From contig JAWNGF010000006.1 of assembly GCA_037039685.1 (NCBI GenBank), positions 186,001-250,000 of the forward strand: DNA of 64,000 nt. The letters run 5' to 3'. Of the stretch, positions 1 to 9,946 are shown piece after piece. Position 1 is the stretch's first letter. Each line of letters opens with the position of its first letter. Source of the stretch: Ceratobasidium sp. AG-K. Its lineage: Eukaryota > Basidiomycota > Agaricomycetes > Cantharellales > Ceratobasidiaceae. The notes beneath the pieces are model-generated. The model saw nothing but the letters and a program-made list of their open reading frames with translations, was not told where the DNA came from and searched no databases. The translations under genes and the position numbers were made by a program.

Positions 1-591
1 AATCCAAACAGGAGGACAAGAAACATTTGATCTTCTTGAGCAAATTGGAGCCAATGCCCAGGTAGAATTGGATCACCGATGCAAGGAATCCAGGCAAACT
101 TCCATAGAAGTCCCAAACCCTAGGGAACCTCCCCCACACAGGAGAAACATCTCACCCCAAGGAAGGCAATCTCCTTCATTTGAAGTGCAAGGACAGTCAG
201 GGTACCAAATCAGGGATGAAGGAAGAACCTTTATCATCCAGACAGGGCAAGTCGGAAATGGAAACGGATCTGGGCCATGTATCAAGATGCCCAAGGCATT
301 CAAAGGAACGAGAGGAACAGCCGCTGAAACATTCCTTGCACAAATGACAGCCTTTTTCTGTCTGAATCCAAACCAATATGACACTGAAGAATGACAAATT
401 GTTGCTACGCTTATGAACATGGCCTAAGGAACAGCAGGAAACTGGGCACAACCCGCCCTCAATTGTTACAACGACAACAAAAACCATCCTTGGCTGGAAT
501 CATGGGAAGCATTCCAAAGCACTTATGAGAAGCAATGGAGCAATCCTAGCAAGAAAATCCAAGCAGAACAAGGAATCCAACGCCTCTACCA
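1..591 (+). pseudogene. Element B gag, 5' part (interrupted)
   Basis: This is the upstream part of the Gag of the outermost Ty3/gypsy element. The frame is open from position 2 and carries a stretch typical of retrotransposon Gag (FLAQMTAFF, WLESWEAF, QWSNPSKK). It has two in-frame stops, TGA at 392-394 and TAA at 425-427, so it is not functional. At 591 the codon is split by insertion of element A1, and the same codon and frame resume at 22044 after the duplicated target site. The 5' LTR and the Gag start lie left of the window. Confidence 0.85.
587..591. repeat. Target site duplication of A1, left copy (TACCA)
   Basis: TACCA lies immediately left of the A1 5' LTR and recurs at 22039-22043 immediately right of its 3' LTR. 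Five bases is the usual duplication length for Ty3/gypsy integrases. Confidence 0.95.
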
Positions 592-1049
592 TGTTGTGAG
601 CTAGCTCACTCCATCGGACTCACCCATTGTTGTGCCCGCCTGTATTCCCTCTTTGTGTTACATTCCCCGTTTCCGTTTGCCGCGTTGCCACCTTCTTGTG
701 GTTATTCTGTTACATTGTGTAACGCGGCTGTGCTTTGTACGAGTCATGTCTGTTCATACAGCATGACTCACATGGACACTCCTGACTGGCTGTCATGTAT
801 GACTCGTGTGGCTGCGCCTTGTATGACTCGGCCACTTTTTGAATATTTATAGAGGACCAACAAGCCTGGCAACTCCAGCTTGTTTTGTCTCGTCAAAACA
901 ATCCCTTTGAGTGACACTTAAGACCACCCCTACCCTCAAGAGCCTACAGACGCTTAAGTGTGTTGCGGCTCAAGAGGTCACTTGGCTCTTAGTGCCGTCC
1001 ACTCTCCATCACAGCTTGTCTCATAGTCACCAAGAAGAAGCTTACGACA
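592..1049 (+). repeat. A1 5' LTR
   Basis: This 458-bp LTR begins TGTTGTGAGC and ends CTTACGACA. It matches the copy at 21581-22038 throughout. It contains a TATA-like box near 844-851 and several TGACTC motifs. Gag starts 22 bases downstream. Confidence 0.95.
741..888 (+). promoter_or_regulatory. LTR promoter of family A: TGACTC cluster, TATA box, likely transcript start
   Basis: Four TGACTC/GAGTCA motifs lie at 741-746, 764-770, 800-805 and 824-829, followed by a TATA-like stretch at about 844-851. TGACTCA is the known core of Gcn4/AP-1 type bZIP sites; binding here is inference. The sequence AGCTTGTTTTGT at 877-888, about 30 bases after the TATA box, is where transcription would be expected to start, and it is the exact complement of the primer binding site at 1052-1063. 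The younger copies A2 and A3 keep a better TATA box (TATATATA). Confidence 0.6.
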
Positions 1050-1063
1050 TTACAAAACAAGCT
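1050..1063 (+). other. A1 primer binding site, self-priming type
   Basis: ACAAAACAAGCT (1052-1063) lies two bases after the 5' LTR and is perfectly complementary over 12 bases to AGCTTGTTTTGT at 877-888 in the LTR. Fungal Tf1-like elements prime reverse transcription with the folded-back 5' end of their own RNA, and this arrangement fits that mechanism. I see no obvious tRNA 3'-end complement. The same sequence occurs at 8551-8562 (A2) and 15196-15207 (A3). Confidence 0.7.
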
Positions 1064-1071
1064 TAACAAAC

Positions 1072-1795
1072 ATGTCCATTCAAGAGGACGCAGGGTCACG
1101 CCTCACAACACCAATATCAATAAGAAGAGGACCAAGTAGAGTTTCGAGACCTACAAGTTCCCTCAACGAACAAGATATTGCACAAGCACGAGCGGGAGGA
1201 CCAGCAAGGTCTCACCCTCAGATCCAGGCTTCTATGCCAGGGACATTCAACACTGAGAACATCTCAGTCGTTCAGGAAGAACCTACCATGGTTGTTAGGG
1301 AACCAGGGGATATGACTGAGGACCCCACACCGGTCGCAATCCAAATCCCAATTTCAAATGCAAGCCCAGGACCCTTGCGACCACTATGGCCTTTGGAATC
1401 CAGAAGACAATTTTTTTCTCCCCAACCCGAAGCTCATGGAGGCGTATCCCTTGTACCTATCAGACCACCTCCCACACCACACATTTCCCACGCCACTCAA
1501 GTCCCACAGATCACAGGAACCATAACCAATGTCGGGCCGATCCAAATAAGCTCTCAAGCCGTGACACCAGTCAACCCTGCACCGCCATATGTACCGCAAG
1601 GGTATTCCCGGCAACCAACAGCAACTGAAGAACAAGACGTCCCTAGAATTCCAATTCCCAGCACAAGTTCTAGCTCCAGCAGTAGAACCATGATTAACAA
1701 CTTAGACGACCTTGACGATCTTCACCTTGGAAGACACAACACGCTCTTAAGGATTATTGATGGCATGAGGATAACGATCGATAGAAGACTCAACG
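1072..1795 (+). pseudogene. A1 gag, 5' part (split by A2)
   Basis: This is the N-terminal 241 residues of family A Gag, starting with ATG at 1072. It is rich in proline, serine and glutamine and aligns along its length with the intact Gags of A2 and A3. The reading frame runs without a stop into the CAACG target site at 1791-1795, where A2 is inserted. The coding sequence resumes in the correct frame at 16017. A1 gag was therefore intact when A2 landed. Confidence 0.9.
1791..1795. repeat. Target site duplication of A2, left copy (CAACG)
   Basis: CAACG precedes the A2 LTR end and recurs at 16012-16016 after the other end. Removing 1796-16016 restores the A1 gag frame. Confidence 0.95.
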
Positions 1796-2251
1796 TGTCG
1801 TAAGCTTCTTCTTGGTGGCTATGAGACAAGCCGCGATGGAGAGTGGACGGCACTAAGACCTAAGTGACCTCTTGAACCGCAACACACTTAAGCGTCTGTA
1901 GGCTCTTGAGGGTAGGGGTGGTTCTAAGTGTCACTCAGAGGGGATGTTTTGACGAGACAAAACAAGCTGGGGTTACCAGGCTTGTTGGTCCTCTATATAT
2001 ATAAAGAAGTGGCCGAGTCATACAAAGTGCAGCCACATGAGTCATAACAGTCAACCAGTCAGGAGTGTCCATGTGAGTCATGCTGTATGAACAGACATGA
2101 CTCGTACAAAGCACAGCCGCGTTACACAATGTAACAGTATAACCACAAGAAGGTGGCAACGCGGCAAACGGAAACGGGAAACGTAACACAAGGAGGGAAA
2201 CAGGCGGGCAAGACAGCAGGCGAGTCCGATGGAGTGAGCTAGCTCACGACA
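1796..2251 (-). repeat. A2 3' LTR
   Basis: This 456-bp LTR, in the reverse orientation, starts TGTCGTAAGC and ends CTCACGACA. The polypurine tract of A2 (read on the minus strand, AGGGGGGAG) adjoins it at about 2255-2263. The element-sense TATA box (TATATATA) is near 1995-2003. Confidence 0.95.
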
Positions 2252-2292
2252 TTACTCCCCCCTAAGAGTCCGTTTGGGGGACCTGAACGGAC

Positions 2293-3057
2293 CTACTGTA
2301 CCGCGCAGTCTTTTTCCTTCTTCAGCGTATATTCCTCCAACCCCTCCTTGTCCTCCACGGTCAGGTCGATGGGATTGAAAACGGTATTTCCTGGTTCGTC
2401 CGAGAACTTCTCCCATTCCTCCCAGGTCTCTTCCTTCGTCCAGTCCGCCTTGGCCCAGTCCAAAACCCTCTTCCGGGCCTCCACAAACTCCTCATCCCAT
2501 TGTCACACGTTGGGCTCTGCCTCCTTCCATGCTGACACGTCAGTCTCCTCCTTCCTCCACCAGTAGGGTTCCCATTCGATTTTCTCCTTCTGGTATCTGC
2601 CCCTCTCCATCCTCCAGTCGCTCAGGTCCTTTTCGTAGTTGGCGTCCCAGGCATCGTTCCATCTAGGTCGGAGCGTTGGCTGCCTTCCGTCGTAACCCGG
2701 TACCCATTCGCTCGAGTATGCTCCTTCTTGTCCCCATTCGACCACTCCGAGCATGTGGGTGGAGAGGAGGATGACCTCCGAGACCTGGAAAGCGGCGCAC
2801 CCCCGACAGACGAATATGTCTTTTCATAGGAGCTGCATGCGTGTCGGCCATTTTTTTCCAACCCACTGGAATTCTCCCAGGTCCGAGTGTAGGATATCGT
2901 CCGATGCCCTGAAGTGCATCCTTCCCGAGCTTTGTTGCGACCTCTTGAAGACGTAGAGGGCGGCTCCGGAGTCGAGGATCCTTGCCGTGGCAAAGGCAGG
3001 TCCCTCGAGGACGCGGGTGAGGTTGTTGGCGATGGTGGAGCGGGTGACGGCAGGCAT
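2293..3057 (-). pseudogene. A2 ORF3, third retrotransposon ORF, broken
   Basis: This is the same frame as the intact 254-residue ORF3 of A1 (20775-21539) and A3 (9182-9946), starting at the conserved MPAVTRS. It is broken by two in-frame TGA codons, at 2824-2826 and 2503-2505. At both positions the intact copies have a CGA arginine codon, so each is a C-to-T change at a CpG. The upstream 436 bases overlap the end of the pol frame. The function is unknown. Confidence 0.75.
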
Positions 3058-6000
3058 TGTAGAGGGCAAAAGAGATTTAGAGCGTGGAGTTGGTGGTGTT
3101 TTTTGGAAAAGTAGCAAGTTTTGCAGGTGGCACTACTGGTTTCGCCGCCTCTGCCTTTTATCCTCCCTGGAGTGTAGTTGGATGGCGTGGGAGCTTCGGG
3201 GTGTTGGCGTAGAAGGTCCTTGATGATCTTTGAAAGGTGACCAAAATCTTCCGCCCTTTGCTCTGTATCTTCTTCACTTCCATAACCCTTCCATCTGACC
3301 CTGTAAAAAAGGCCGTCCTTTGTCTCCTTCCAGTCCAAGATCTTCTCTACCTCATATTCCTCTTCTCCTTCCTCCGTTATGACAGGCGGTGGTCGGGGTT
3401 GGTTGCGGCTGAATTCAGTGTCTCCCTTGTAAGGGCTGATCAAATCGACGTGGAAAACAGGGTGCACCCTCATTGTTGCCGGCAGATCAAGCTCATAAGC
3501 GTGTGATCCTATCTGTCGCTTCACGACAAATGGTCCGTGCTTTTTGTTATCCAATTTCTTTGATGGCCTTTTTGTTTGAATGTTCTTTCCGAGTAGCCAT
3601 ACTAGATCTCCTTCTTGGTACTCGTTCTTCGGATCTTCTTCTGGGAGTCTTTGGGTTTCCATTGATGCAATTGCTTTGTCCTGGATTTTACGCCATTTTC
3701 CTGTGATGTTGTTTGCTTCTGGAACCGTTGATTCTTCTGTTGAGATGTTCCACAGTGGTTCCCTTCCATAGACAATCTCGAAGGGAAAACTACCCGTTAC
3801 GCGGTGCTTCTGTAGATTGTAGCTAAATTCCGCAATTGGTAACAAGTCCGCCCAATCATCCTGCCGGTAGTTGACGAACAATCGTAGCCAGCCTTCCATC
3901 CATTGATTGATTCTCTCCGTTACTCCGTCTGTTTGGGGGTGGTAGGCAGTACTGAAACGCGGGCTAGTTCCAATTCTCTCATAGACGGCCTTCATAAGTC
4001 TGGAATTGAAAGTAGTTCCTCGGTCTGAGATCGTGCTCTTTGGAAAACCGTGTAGTTTCCAAACATATGTGATGAAAAGGTTTGCAAGGTCGCTTGCCGT
4101 GTGAGATTCTTTGCAGGGTATGAAGTGTGCCATTCTTGAAAATCGGTCCACCACTACTAAGATGCTATCTGATCCCTTGGACTTTGGTAATTTTACCACG
4201 AAGTCGAACGCTATGTCTTCCCATGGCCCTTTTGGAATTTCCAGAGGCTTGATCGGGACTATTGACTTCGATCCCTTTGTCCGTTGGCAGGTTTCGCATG
4301 ATTCCACGTATCTGTTTACGCCTTGTTTCATTCCTGGCCAGAAGTATCTTCTCGATATTAGTTCCAAAGTTCTAGCCTGTCCTGGATGTCCTGCGATTTT
4401 CGAGTCGTGATGAATTCGCATGATGGCCAGTCTGGATTCCTTATCTTCTGGCACGTAGATCCTTCCCTTGAACCATAATAGTCCCTCCTTGAAATCATAA
4501 TCCTTCGCGCTGTGTTGTAGGGTCCTTGGCAACGTTTCCCTTGACTTGCAGATCTCTTTGATTCGTGCTAGTCCTTCATCTGTTTCCTGCGCTTCTTTGA
4601 TAGTTTCTATGATGTTCGTGTCTACTTGTCCCATAAATCCTTTGAACTTTTCGACGGATATCATAACTTGTTCCGGCGTGGGAGTGTCTTCATGGTTGGA
4701 TCGTCTAGACAATAGGTCCGGCTTAGAAGACAGGATTCCCGGTCGGTATATGATATCAAAGTTATAGGAAGCAAGCAATTGATGCCATCTTGCGTGTCGC
4801 CGGTTGAAAGTTCTTGCTTCCTTCCAGAACTGTAGGTTCCTATGATCAGTGTAGATGGTGATGGGGTCTCTTGTTCCTTCTAGGTATAGTCTCCAATGTG
4901 TTAAGGCTTCGATGATTGCCATGAGTTCCTTATCGTGGACGTCGTAGTTGAGCTGGGCCTCGTTGAAAGACTTTGAAAGGAAAGCAATAGGGTGTAGGTA
5001 GCCATCATCTTGTCTTTGGGACAGGATTGCTCCCATTGCTACTCCACTTGCGTCTGTTTCCAAGAAGAAGGGCTTGTCAGGGTTCGGATGTCGTAGAGTG
5101 GGTTCCTTGCTGATTTCCGCTTTTAAGGCCTCAAAAGCTTCCTGCTGATCGTTTCCCCATTCCCACTTGTTCTCCTTTCTTGTTAAGGTCGTCAGGGGTT
5201 TTGCTAATCGGCTGAAATTCGGTACGAATCTTCGGTAGAAATTCGCGAATCCTAAGAATGCTTGGACCTGCTTGACTGTTTTTGGTTCCTTCCACTCCTT
5301 TATTGCCTTGACCTTTTCTTCTTCCATAGAAATACCCGTATCGCTGATTCCAAGTCCAGTGTACGTTAACTTGGTGACAAAGCATTCGCATTTTGGAAGC
5401 TTTGCGAAAAGATTTTCTTTCAGTAAGATCTTTAGTACTCTTCTGACATCCACGGTATGTTGGCTTCTGTTCTTGGAGAAGACCAGGATGTCGTCAATGT
5501 ATACAATGACACATACGTCGATAAGATCGTGGAAAATGTGGTTCATATATCTTTGGAAGATGGCGGGCGCATTTTTTAGTCCGAAAGGCATGACGACGTA
5601 TTCGAAGAGTCCTTCTTTTGTTCTGAAAGCTGTCTTCCATTCGTCGCCTTCCCTAATTCTGATGTTGTTGAAACCCATGCGTAGGTCAATCTTGGAGAAA
5701 ATCTTTGCGTCTTTGATTTTATCCAGGAGGTCTTCCATTAGGGGCATAGGGAATCTGTCGTCCTTTGTAATGGCGTTTACTCCTCTGAGGTCTTGAACGA
5801 GTCGTAGCTGGCGGACTGCTCCTGGATTCTTTGGATCGATGGGTTTTTTTACAAAGAAACAAGGTGAAGCAATGGGTGATTTGCTTGGTCAAATCTTTCC
5901 TGCTGCGATTTCTTCATCCAGGTATTCTCTTAGTGCAATTGATTCTGCCGGGGAGAGCGGGATCGGTCTAGCCGGTTTCGGAAGTTCAGCTCCTTCCTTG

Positions 6001-6557
6001 AAATCGATGGCACAGTCGTACGGTCGATGATCTGGGATTCTTTTGAATTTCTCTTCACTGAAGACATCGGCAAATTCCTTGAATTCTTCTGGTAGGTCGT
6101 CTATTGAGGCCGTTCTTGCCTGTATGGGTTCTGACCGCCATGATATGTGCTTTGTTTTCCAATCAATGACCAGGTTTGCTTCTTCTAACCATTCCAGTCC
6201 CAGGATAAGTTTAGTTTCCCCAGTAGGCATGGCAAAGAAGACTTGTTTAAAGGTTCTTCCTTCCACTTCTAGTTCTAGCCTAGCCTTGAAGCGTATTTGG
6301 TGAGAGAGTTCCTTTCCCTGGATACCGATTACTTTTCTCGGAGTGGAAAGTTCCATGAGTGGGATGTTGTTGGATCGGGCCCAAGAGATGTCCAAGAAGT
6401 TTTTTGATGCTCCAGAATCGATGAGGGTTGGGATAGGTTCTGTGATTCCGGCAACGTTGGCATAAACAATGGTTGACTCATTTGTTGCTCTAAGGTACAT
6501 TGTTTCCGTTGCCGGTCTGTTGGTCTCTCCACACACAGTTAGAGGGAGACCCCTTCT
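2622..6557 (-). pseudogene. A2 pol: protease, RT, RNase H, integrase, chromodomain
   Basis: This Pol is in the -1 frame relative to Gag and is entered at the frameshift site 6557-6563. In order it has an aspartic protease (LIDSGASKNFL), an RT with the YIDD motif followed by ILVFS, RNase H (FFLETDASGVAMG), an integrase with an HHCC zinc domain (C-E-T-C) and a DDE core (TAYHPQTDG), then a chromodomain (RVRWKGYG). The one disruption is TGA at 5889-5891, between protease and RT, where A1 has CGA. A3 carries the same TGA. Beyond the chromodomain the frame stays open for about 145 codons over ORF3. The one stop may be tolerated by readthrough (UGA followed by C), but more likely it is disabling. 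Confidence 0.85.
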
Positions 6558-6563
6558 TTTCCC
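6522..6563 (-). promoter_or_regulatory. A2 programmed -1 frameshift signal
   Basis: Read on the minus strand: heptamer GGGAAAA (6563-6557) in the Gag frame as G-GGA-AAA, a 5-base spacer, then a stem of GGTCTC (6551-6546) pairing with GAGACC (6527-6522). It lies just before the gag stop at 6539-6541. It is identical in A1 and A3. Confidence 0.75.
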
Positions 6564-8536
6564 GAGTCTTCCACAATTGTTGCCTCCCTTCCTTTAACGC
6601 TGGGTTCCGTCGTTCTCCATTCCTTGGACGGGCACTTGAATGACCGGTGTCCCTCCTGTCCACATTTCAAGCAGCGGTTGCTTGCTATCCTTGCCTTGTA
6701 AACTTCGTCAGGGAGCCGCTTTGTAGAGGATTGTCCGCTAGCGGTTGGTTGGGCTGCTTTCTTTCCTGTGGAGGTCTTGATTTGTTGTAATTTCTGGTCA
6801 ATAGAGATTGCGATAGAGATCCATCGGTCTAGTGATAGCTCCTGCTCCGTTCCGTCCTCGTTAATTAGGGTTAATTCGAATCGGGCTAGTTCGGTTTTTA
6901 CTTCAGGCTTCAGTCCTTCCTTGAATTGGTTGATTAGGGCTTCTTGTCCCCAGTTTACGTCTACCAGAAGGTAACGGAATTCCGAAGCATAGTTTGCTAC
7001 CGAGTTGTTCTGTTTGCATTTGCGAATGTCCGATTCGGCTTTAGCTTTTTTGTTAGGGTCGCTGAACTGTTCCATGAAGTGTGTTTTGAAACTTTCCCAT
7101 GAGGCGAGATTTTGGTTGTTTTCTCCTTGGTTGAGCGATCGTAAGAGTACTTGTGCCCAGTGAGTGGCAGCCTTGTTCTCAGACTTGAAGTTTGCTAGGG
7201 CTTCGCGGATCCTTTCTTCGTTGGAATTGTATTGATCGCCTAAGCGTACAAAGTAGCTTTCCATTTGTGTGATGAACATTTCGGCGCCTTCTCCCTTCTT
7301 TCCGTCGAAGGCCTCTGGGCGAGTTACCTTGGGACGACGTGAACTGCTACCGACGTTTGGGTTTTCGGTCAGCCTTTGGATTCTTAGTTCTAATTCGTCG
7401 ATCCTGGTAGATTCCGCATCTGGATGAGGTGGAGAATTTGATCGCCTAGAGGGGATTCCGTGTAGGGACGCTTCGTCCATTTCTTCTCTCATATTGTTGA
7501 TGGCTTCCTGAACTCCAGTAATTTTAGTAGTGAAGGATGCTCCCTCCTGTCGCAAGGTTTCTAGTCCTTGTGTTACTGCTTCATTCCATTCAAGTTGTGC
7601 TTGTCTGGTGGTATTGAGTTCTTCGCGTACATTGTTCACTAGTCCTTGGGTGTTGGTGACTTCATTTCGAAGGCGGGTTACGTCTTGACCGACTAGGAAG
7701 GAGTTATGTTCGCCATTTCTTGATGAGTTCAGAATATCCGTTAAGGTGCCTTGCAGGGTGTTGATGGAGTCGTTAAAAATTTGTTGGTTGTTTGCTAGAA
7801 CCTGTGTGATCTGTTCTAGACTGGTAAGCCTTCGATCTATAGTGACTCTCATTCCGTCTATAACCCTAAGGGTGGCGTTGTGTCTTCCTTCTAGAAGATC
7901 GTTCAGGTCGTCCAGATTACTGATCACAGTCCTAGTGCTAGCGCTGGAACTTGAGCTTGAGCTTCCTGGATCACCGGCGCTTTGTTGTACCGGGGCCGAT
8001 TGTCCAGAGTAACCCTGTGGGACATATGGTGGTGCTGGGATCGCTGGTGTAACGGGTTGGGAAGCCACTGGAATAGGCCCTGCGTTGGTGATGGTTCCTC
8101 CAATTTGGGGGACTGTAGGGACATTCGGAATGTGTGGTGTAGGAGGGGGTCTAATGGGAACAAGTGACACGCCCCCATGAGCCTCAGGTTGGGGAGAAAA
8201 GAATTGTCTCCTAGTCCCTAGTGGCCACAAGGGACGTGATGGCCCTGGGCTTCCAGTTGGAATGCAAATTGCTGCTGGAGTGGGGTCATTTGTGAGATCT
8301 CCTGGTTCTCTACTCGTGATAGTGGGTTCTTCTTCCTGCACTGTTGTCATGTCTGCGATGCCGAACGCTCCTGGCATTGATGTCTGGCTTTGGGAGCGTG
8401 ATTGGGCAGGGCCTCCTGCTTGAATTTGTGCGAGATCTTGTTCGTTTAGTGATCCTGTGGGCCTTGCTGCCCGACTGGGTCCCCTTCTTGATATAGTGGA
8501 TGAGGGGCGTGACCCTCCGTCCTCTTGAATAGACAT
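6539..8536 (-). CDS. A2 Gag polyprotein
   Basis: This is an intact 665-residue Gag that forms the retrotransposon particle and binds its RNA. It has a proline-rich N-terminus (about 1-215), a helical, probably coiled-coil region (about 230-380), the conserved Retrotrans_gag core (around residues 440-560, with WESFKTHFMEQF) and one CCHC zinc knuckle (CLKCGQEGHRSFKC) near residue 625. It starts with ATG 28 bases after the 5' LTR. Pol follows in the -1 frame, so Gag is made alone unless ribosomes slip at 6557-6563. It is nearly identical to the A3 Gag. Confidence 0.93.
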   Translation of the reverse strand: MSIQEDGGSRPSSTISRRGPSRAARPTGSLNEQDLAQIQAGGPAQSRSQSQTSMPGAFGIADMTTVQEEEPTITSREPGDLTNDPTPAAICIPTGSPGPSRPLWPLGTRRQFFSPQPEAHGGVSLVPIRPPPTPHIPNVPTVPQIGGTITNAGPIPVASQPVTPAIPAPPYVPQGYSGQSAPVQQSAGDPGSSSSSSSASTRTVISNLDDLNDLLEGRHNATLRVIDGMRVTIDRRLTSLEQITQVLANNQQIFNDSINTLQGTLTDILNSSRNGEHNSFLVGQDVTRLRNEVTNTQGLVNNVREELNTTRQAQLEWNEAVTQGLETLRQEGASFTTKITGVQEAINNMREEMDEASLHGIPSRRSNSPPHPDAESTRIDELELRIQRLTENPNVGSSSRRPKVTRPEAFDGKKGEGAEMFITQMESYFVRLGDQYNSNEERIREALANFKSENKAATHWAQVLLRSLNQGENNQNLASWESFKTHFMEQFSDPNKKAKAESDIRKCKQNNSVANYASEFRYLLVDVNWGQEALINQFKEGLKPEVKTELARFELTLINEDGTEQELSLDRWISIAISIDQKLQQIKTSTGKKAAQPTASGQSSTKRLPDEVYKARIASNRCLKCGQEGHRSFKCPSKEWRTTEPSVKGREATIVEDSGKEGVSL

Positions 8537-8550
8537 ACTGTTTGTTGTTA

Positions 8551-8562
8551 AGCTTGTTTTGT
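8551..8562 (-). other. A2 primer binding site, self-priming type
   Basis: In element sense this is ACAAAACAAGCT, two bases from the 5' LTR and complementary to the predicted transcript start inside the LTR. It is the same as in A1 and A3. Confidence 0.65.
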
Positions 8563-8564
8563 AA

Positions 8565-8681
8565 TGTCGTAAGCTTCTTCTTGGTGGCTATGAGACAAGC
8601 CGCGATGGAGAGTGGACGGCACTAAGACCTAAGTGACCTCTTGAACCGCAACACACTTAAGCGTCTGTAGGCTCTTGAGGG
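8565..8681 (-). repeat. A2 5' LTR, first part (117 bp)
   Basis: This is the internal end of the A2 5' LTR, cut off after GAGGG by insertion of A3. The remaining 339 bp are at 15673-16011, and together they make 456 bp, the length of the other A2 LTR. Confidence 0.95.
8677..8681. repeat. Target site duplication of A3, left copy (GAGGG)
   Basis: GAGGG is repeated at 15668-15672 on the other side of A3. Removing A3 and one copy restores a full-length A2 LTR. Confidence 0.95.
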
Positions 8682-9139
8682 TGTCGTAAGCTTCTTCTTG
8701 GTGGCTATGAGACAAGCCGCGATAGAGAGTGGACGGCACTAAGACCTAAGTGACCTCTTGAACCGCAACACACTTAAGCGTCTGTAGGCTCTTGAGGGTA
8801 GGGGTGGTTCTAAGTGTCACTCGGAGGGGATGTTTTGACGAGACAAAACAAGCTGGGGTTTCCAGGCTTGTAGGTCCTCTATATATATTCACAAAAGTGG
8901 CCGAGTCATACAAGGCGCAGCCACATGAGTCAACGCAGTCAACCAGTCAGGAGTGTCCATGTGAGTCATGCTGTATGAACAGACATGACTCGTACAAAGC
9001 ACAGCCGCGTTACACAATGTAACAGAATAACCACAAGAAGGTGGCAACGCGGCAAACGGAAACGGAAACACAACAGAAAAGAAGGGAACAGACGGGCGAG
9101 ACAACAGGCGAGTCCGATGGAGTGAGCTGGCTCACAACA
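8682..9139 (-). repeat. A3 3' LTR
   Basis: This is a 458-bp LTR, TGTCGTAAGC to CTCACAACA. It differs from the 5' LTR at 15210-15667 at one position (CG against CA in the sequence near 8718). The adjoining polypurine tract is at about 9143-9151. Confidence 0.95.
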
Positions 9140-9181
9140 TTACTCCCCCCTAAGAGACCATTTAGGGGACCTGGATGGGCT

Positions 9182-9946
9182 CTACTGGATCCCACAATCC
9201 TTGCCTTTTGCAAGCATGTACTCCTCCAGTCCTTCGTCCTCCTCCAAGGTCAGGTCGATCGGATTGAAGGCGGTATTGCCTGGTTCGTCCAAGAATTTCT
9301 CCCATTCCTCCCAGGTCTCCTCCTTTGTCCAGTCCGCCTTGGCCCAGTCCAAAACCCTCTTCTGGGCCTCCACACAATCTTCATCCCACTGACGCACGTC
9401 GGGCTCTGCCTCCTTCCATGCCGACACGTCAGTCTCCTCCTTCTTCCACCAGTAAGGCTCCCAATCGATCTTCTCCTTCTGGTATCTGCCCCTCTCCATC
9501 CTCCAGTCGCTCAGGTCCTTCTCGTAGTTGGCGTCCCAAGCGTTGTTCCATCTAGGCCGGAGTGTTGGCTGCCTTCCGTCGTAACCGGGTACCCATTTGC
9601 TCGAGTACGCTCCTTCTTGTCCCCATTCAACCACCCCAAGCATGTGGGTGGAGAGGAGGACAACCTCGGAGACCTGGAAAGCCGCGCATCCTCGGCAGAC
9701 AAATATGTCCTTCCGTAGGAGTTGCATACGTGTCGGCCACTTCTTTCCGACCCATTGGAACTCTCCCAGGTCCGAGTGCAGGACCTCGTCCGACGCCCTA
9801 AAGTGCATTCTTCCTGAGCTTTGTTGGGACCTTTTGAAGACGTAGAGTGCAGCCCCAGCGTCAAGGATTCTCGCTGTAGCGAATGCTGCTCCGTCAAGGA
9901 CCCGGGTGAGGTTGTTGGCGATGGTGGAGCGGGTGACGGCAGGCAT
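9182..9946 (-). CDS. A3 ORF3, retrotransposon protein of unknown function
   Basis: This is an intact 254-residue ORF beginning MPAVTRSTIANN, located between the pol chromodomain and the 3' LTR, where some retroelements keep an extra gene. It has a small N-terminal basic and hydrophobic half with one C-R-G-C pair (about residue 82), and a strikingly Trp- and Glu-rich C-terminal half (repeated W-E, W-A-K and W-T-K patterns) that is probably helical. No signal peptide or transmembrane segment is evident, so it is unlikely to be an envelope protein. The start overlaps 436 bases of the pol frame. It is conserved in A1 and recognisable in A2. I do not recognise the family. Confidence 0.75.
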   Translation of the reverse strand: MPAVTRSTIANNLTRVLDGAAFATARILDAGAALYVFKRSQQSSGRMHFRASDEVLHSDLGEFQWVGKKWPTRMQLLRKDIFVCRGCAAFQVSEVVLLSTHMLGVVEWGQEGAYSSKWVPGYDGRQPTLRPRWNNAWDANYEKDLSDWRMERGRYQKEKIDWEPYWWKKEETDVSAWKEAEPDVRQWDEDCVEAQKRVLDWAKADWTKEETWEEWEKFLDEPGNTAFNPIDLTLEEDEGLEEYMLAKGKDCGIQ

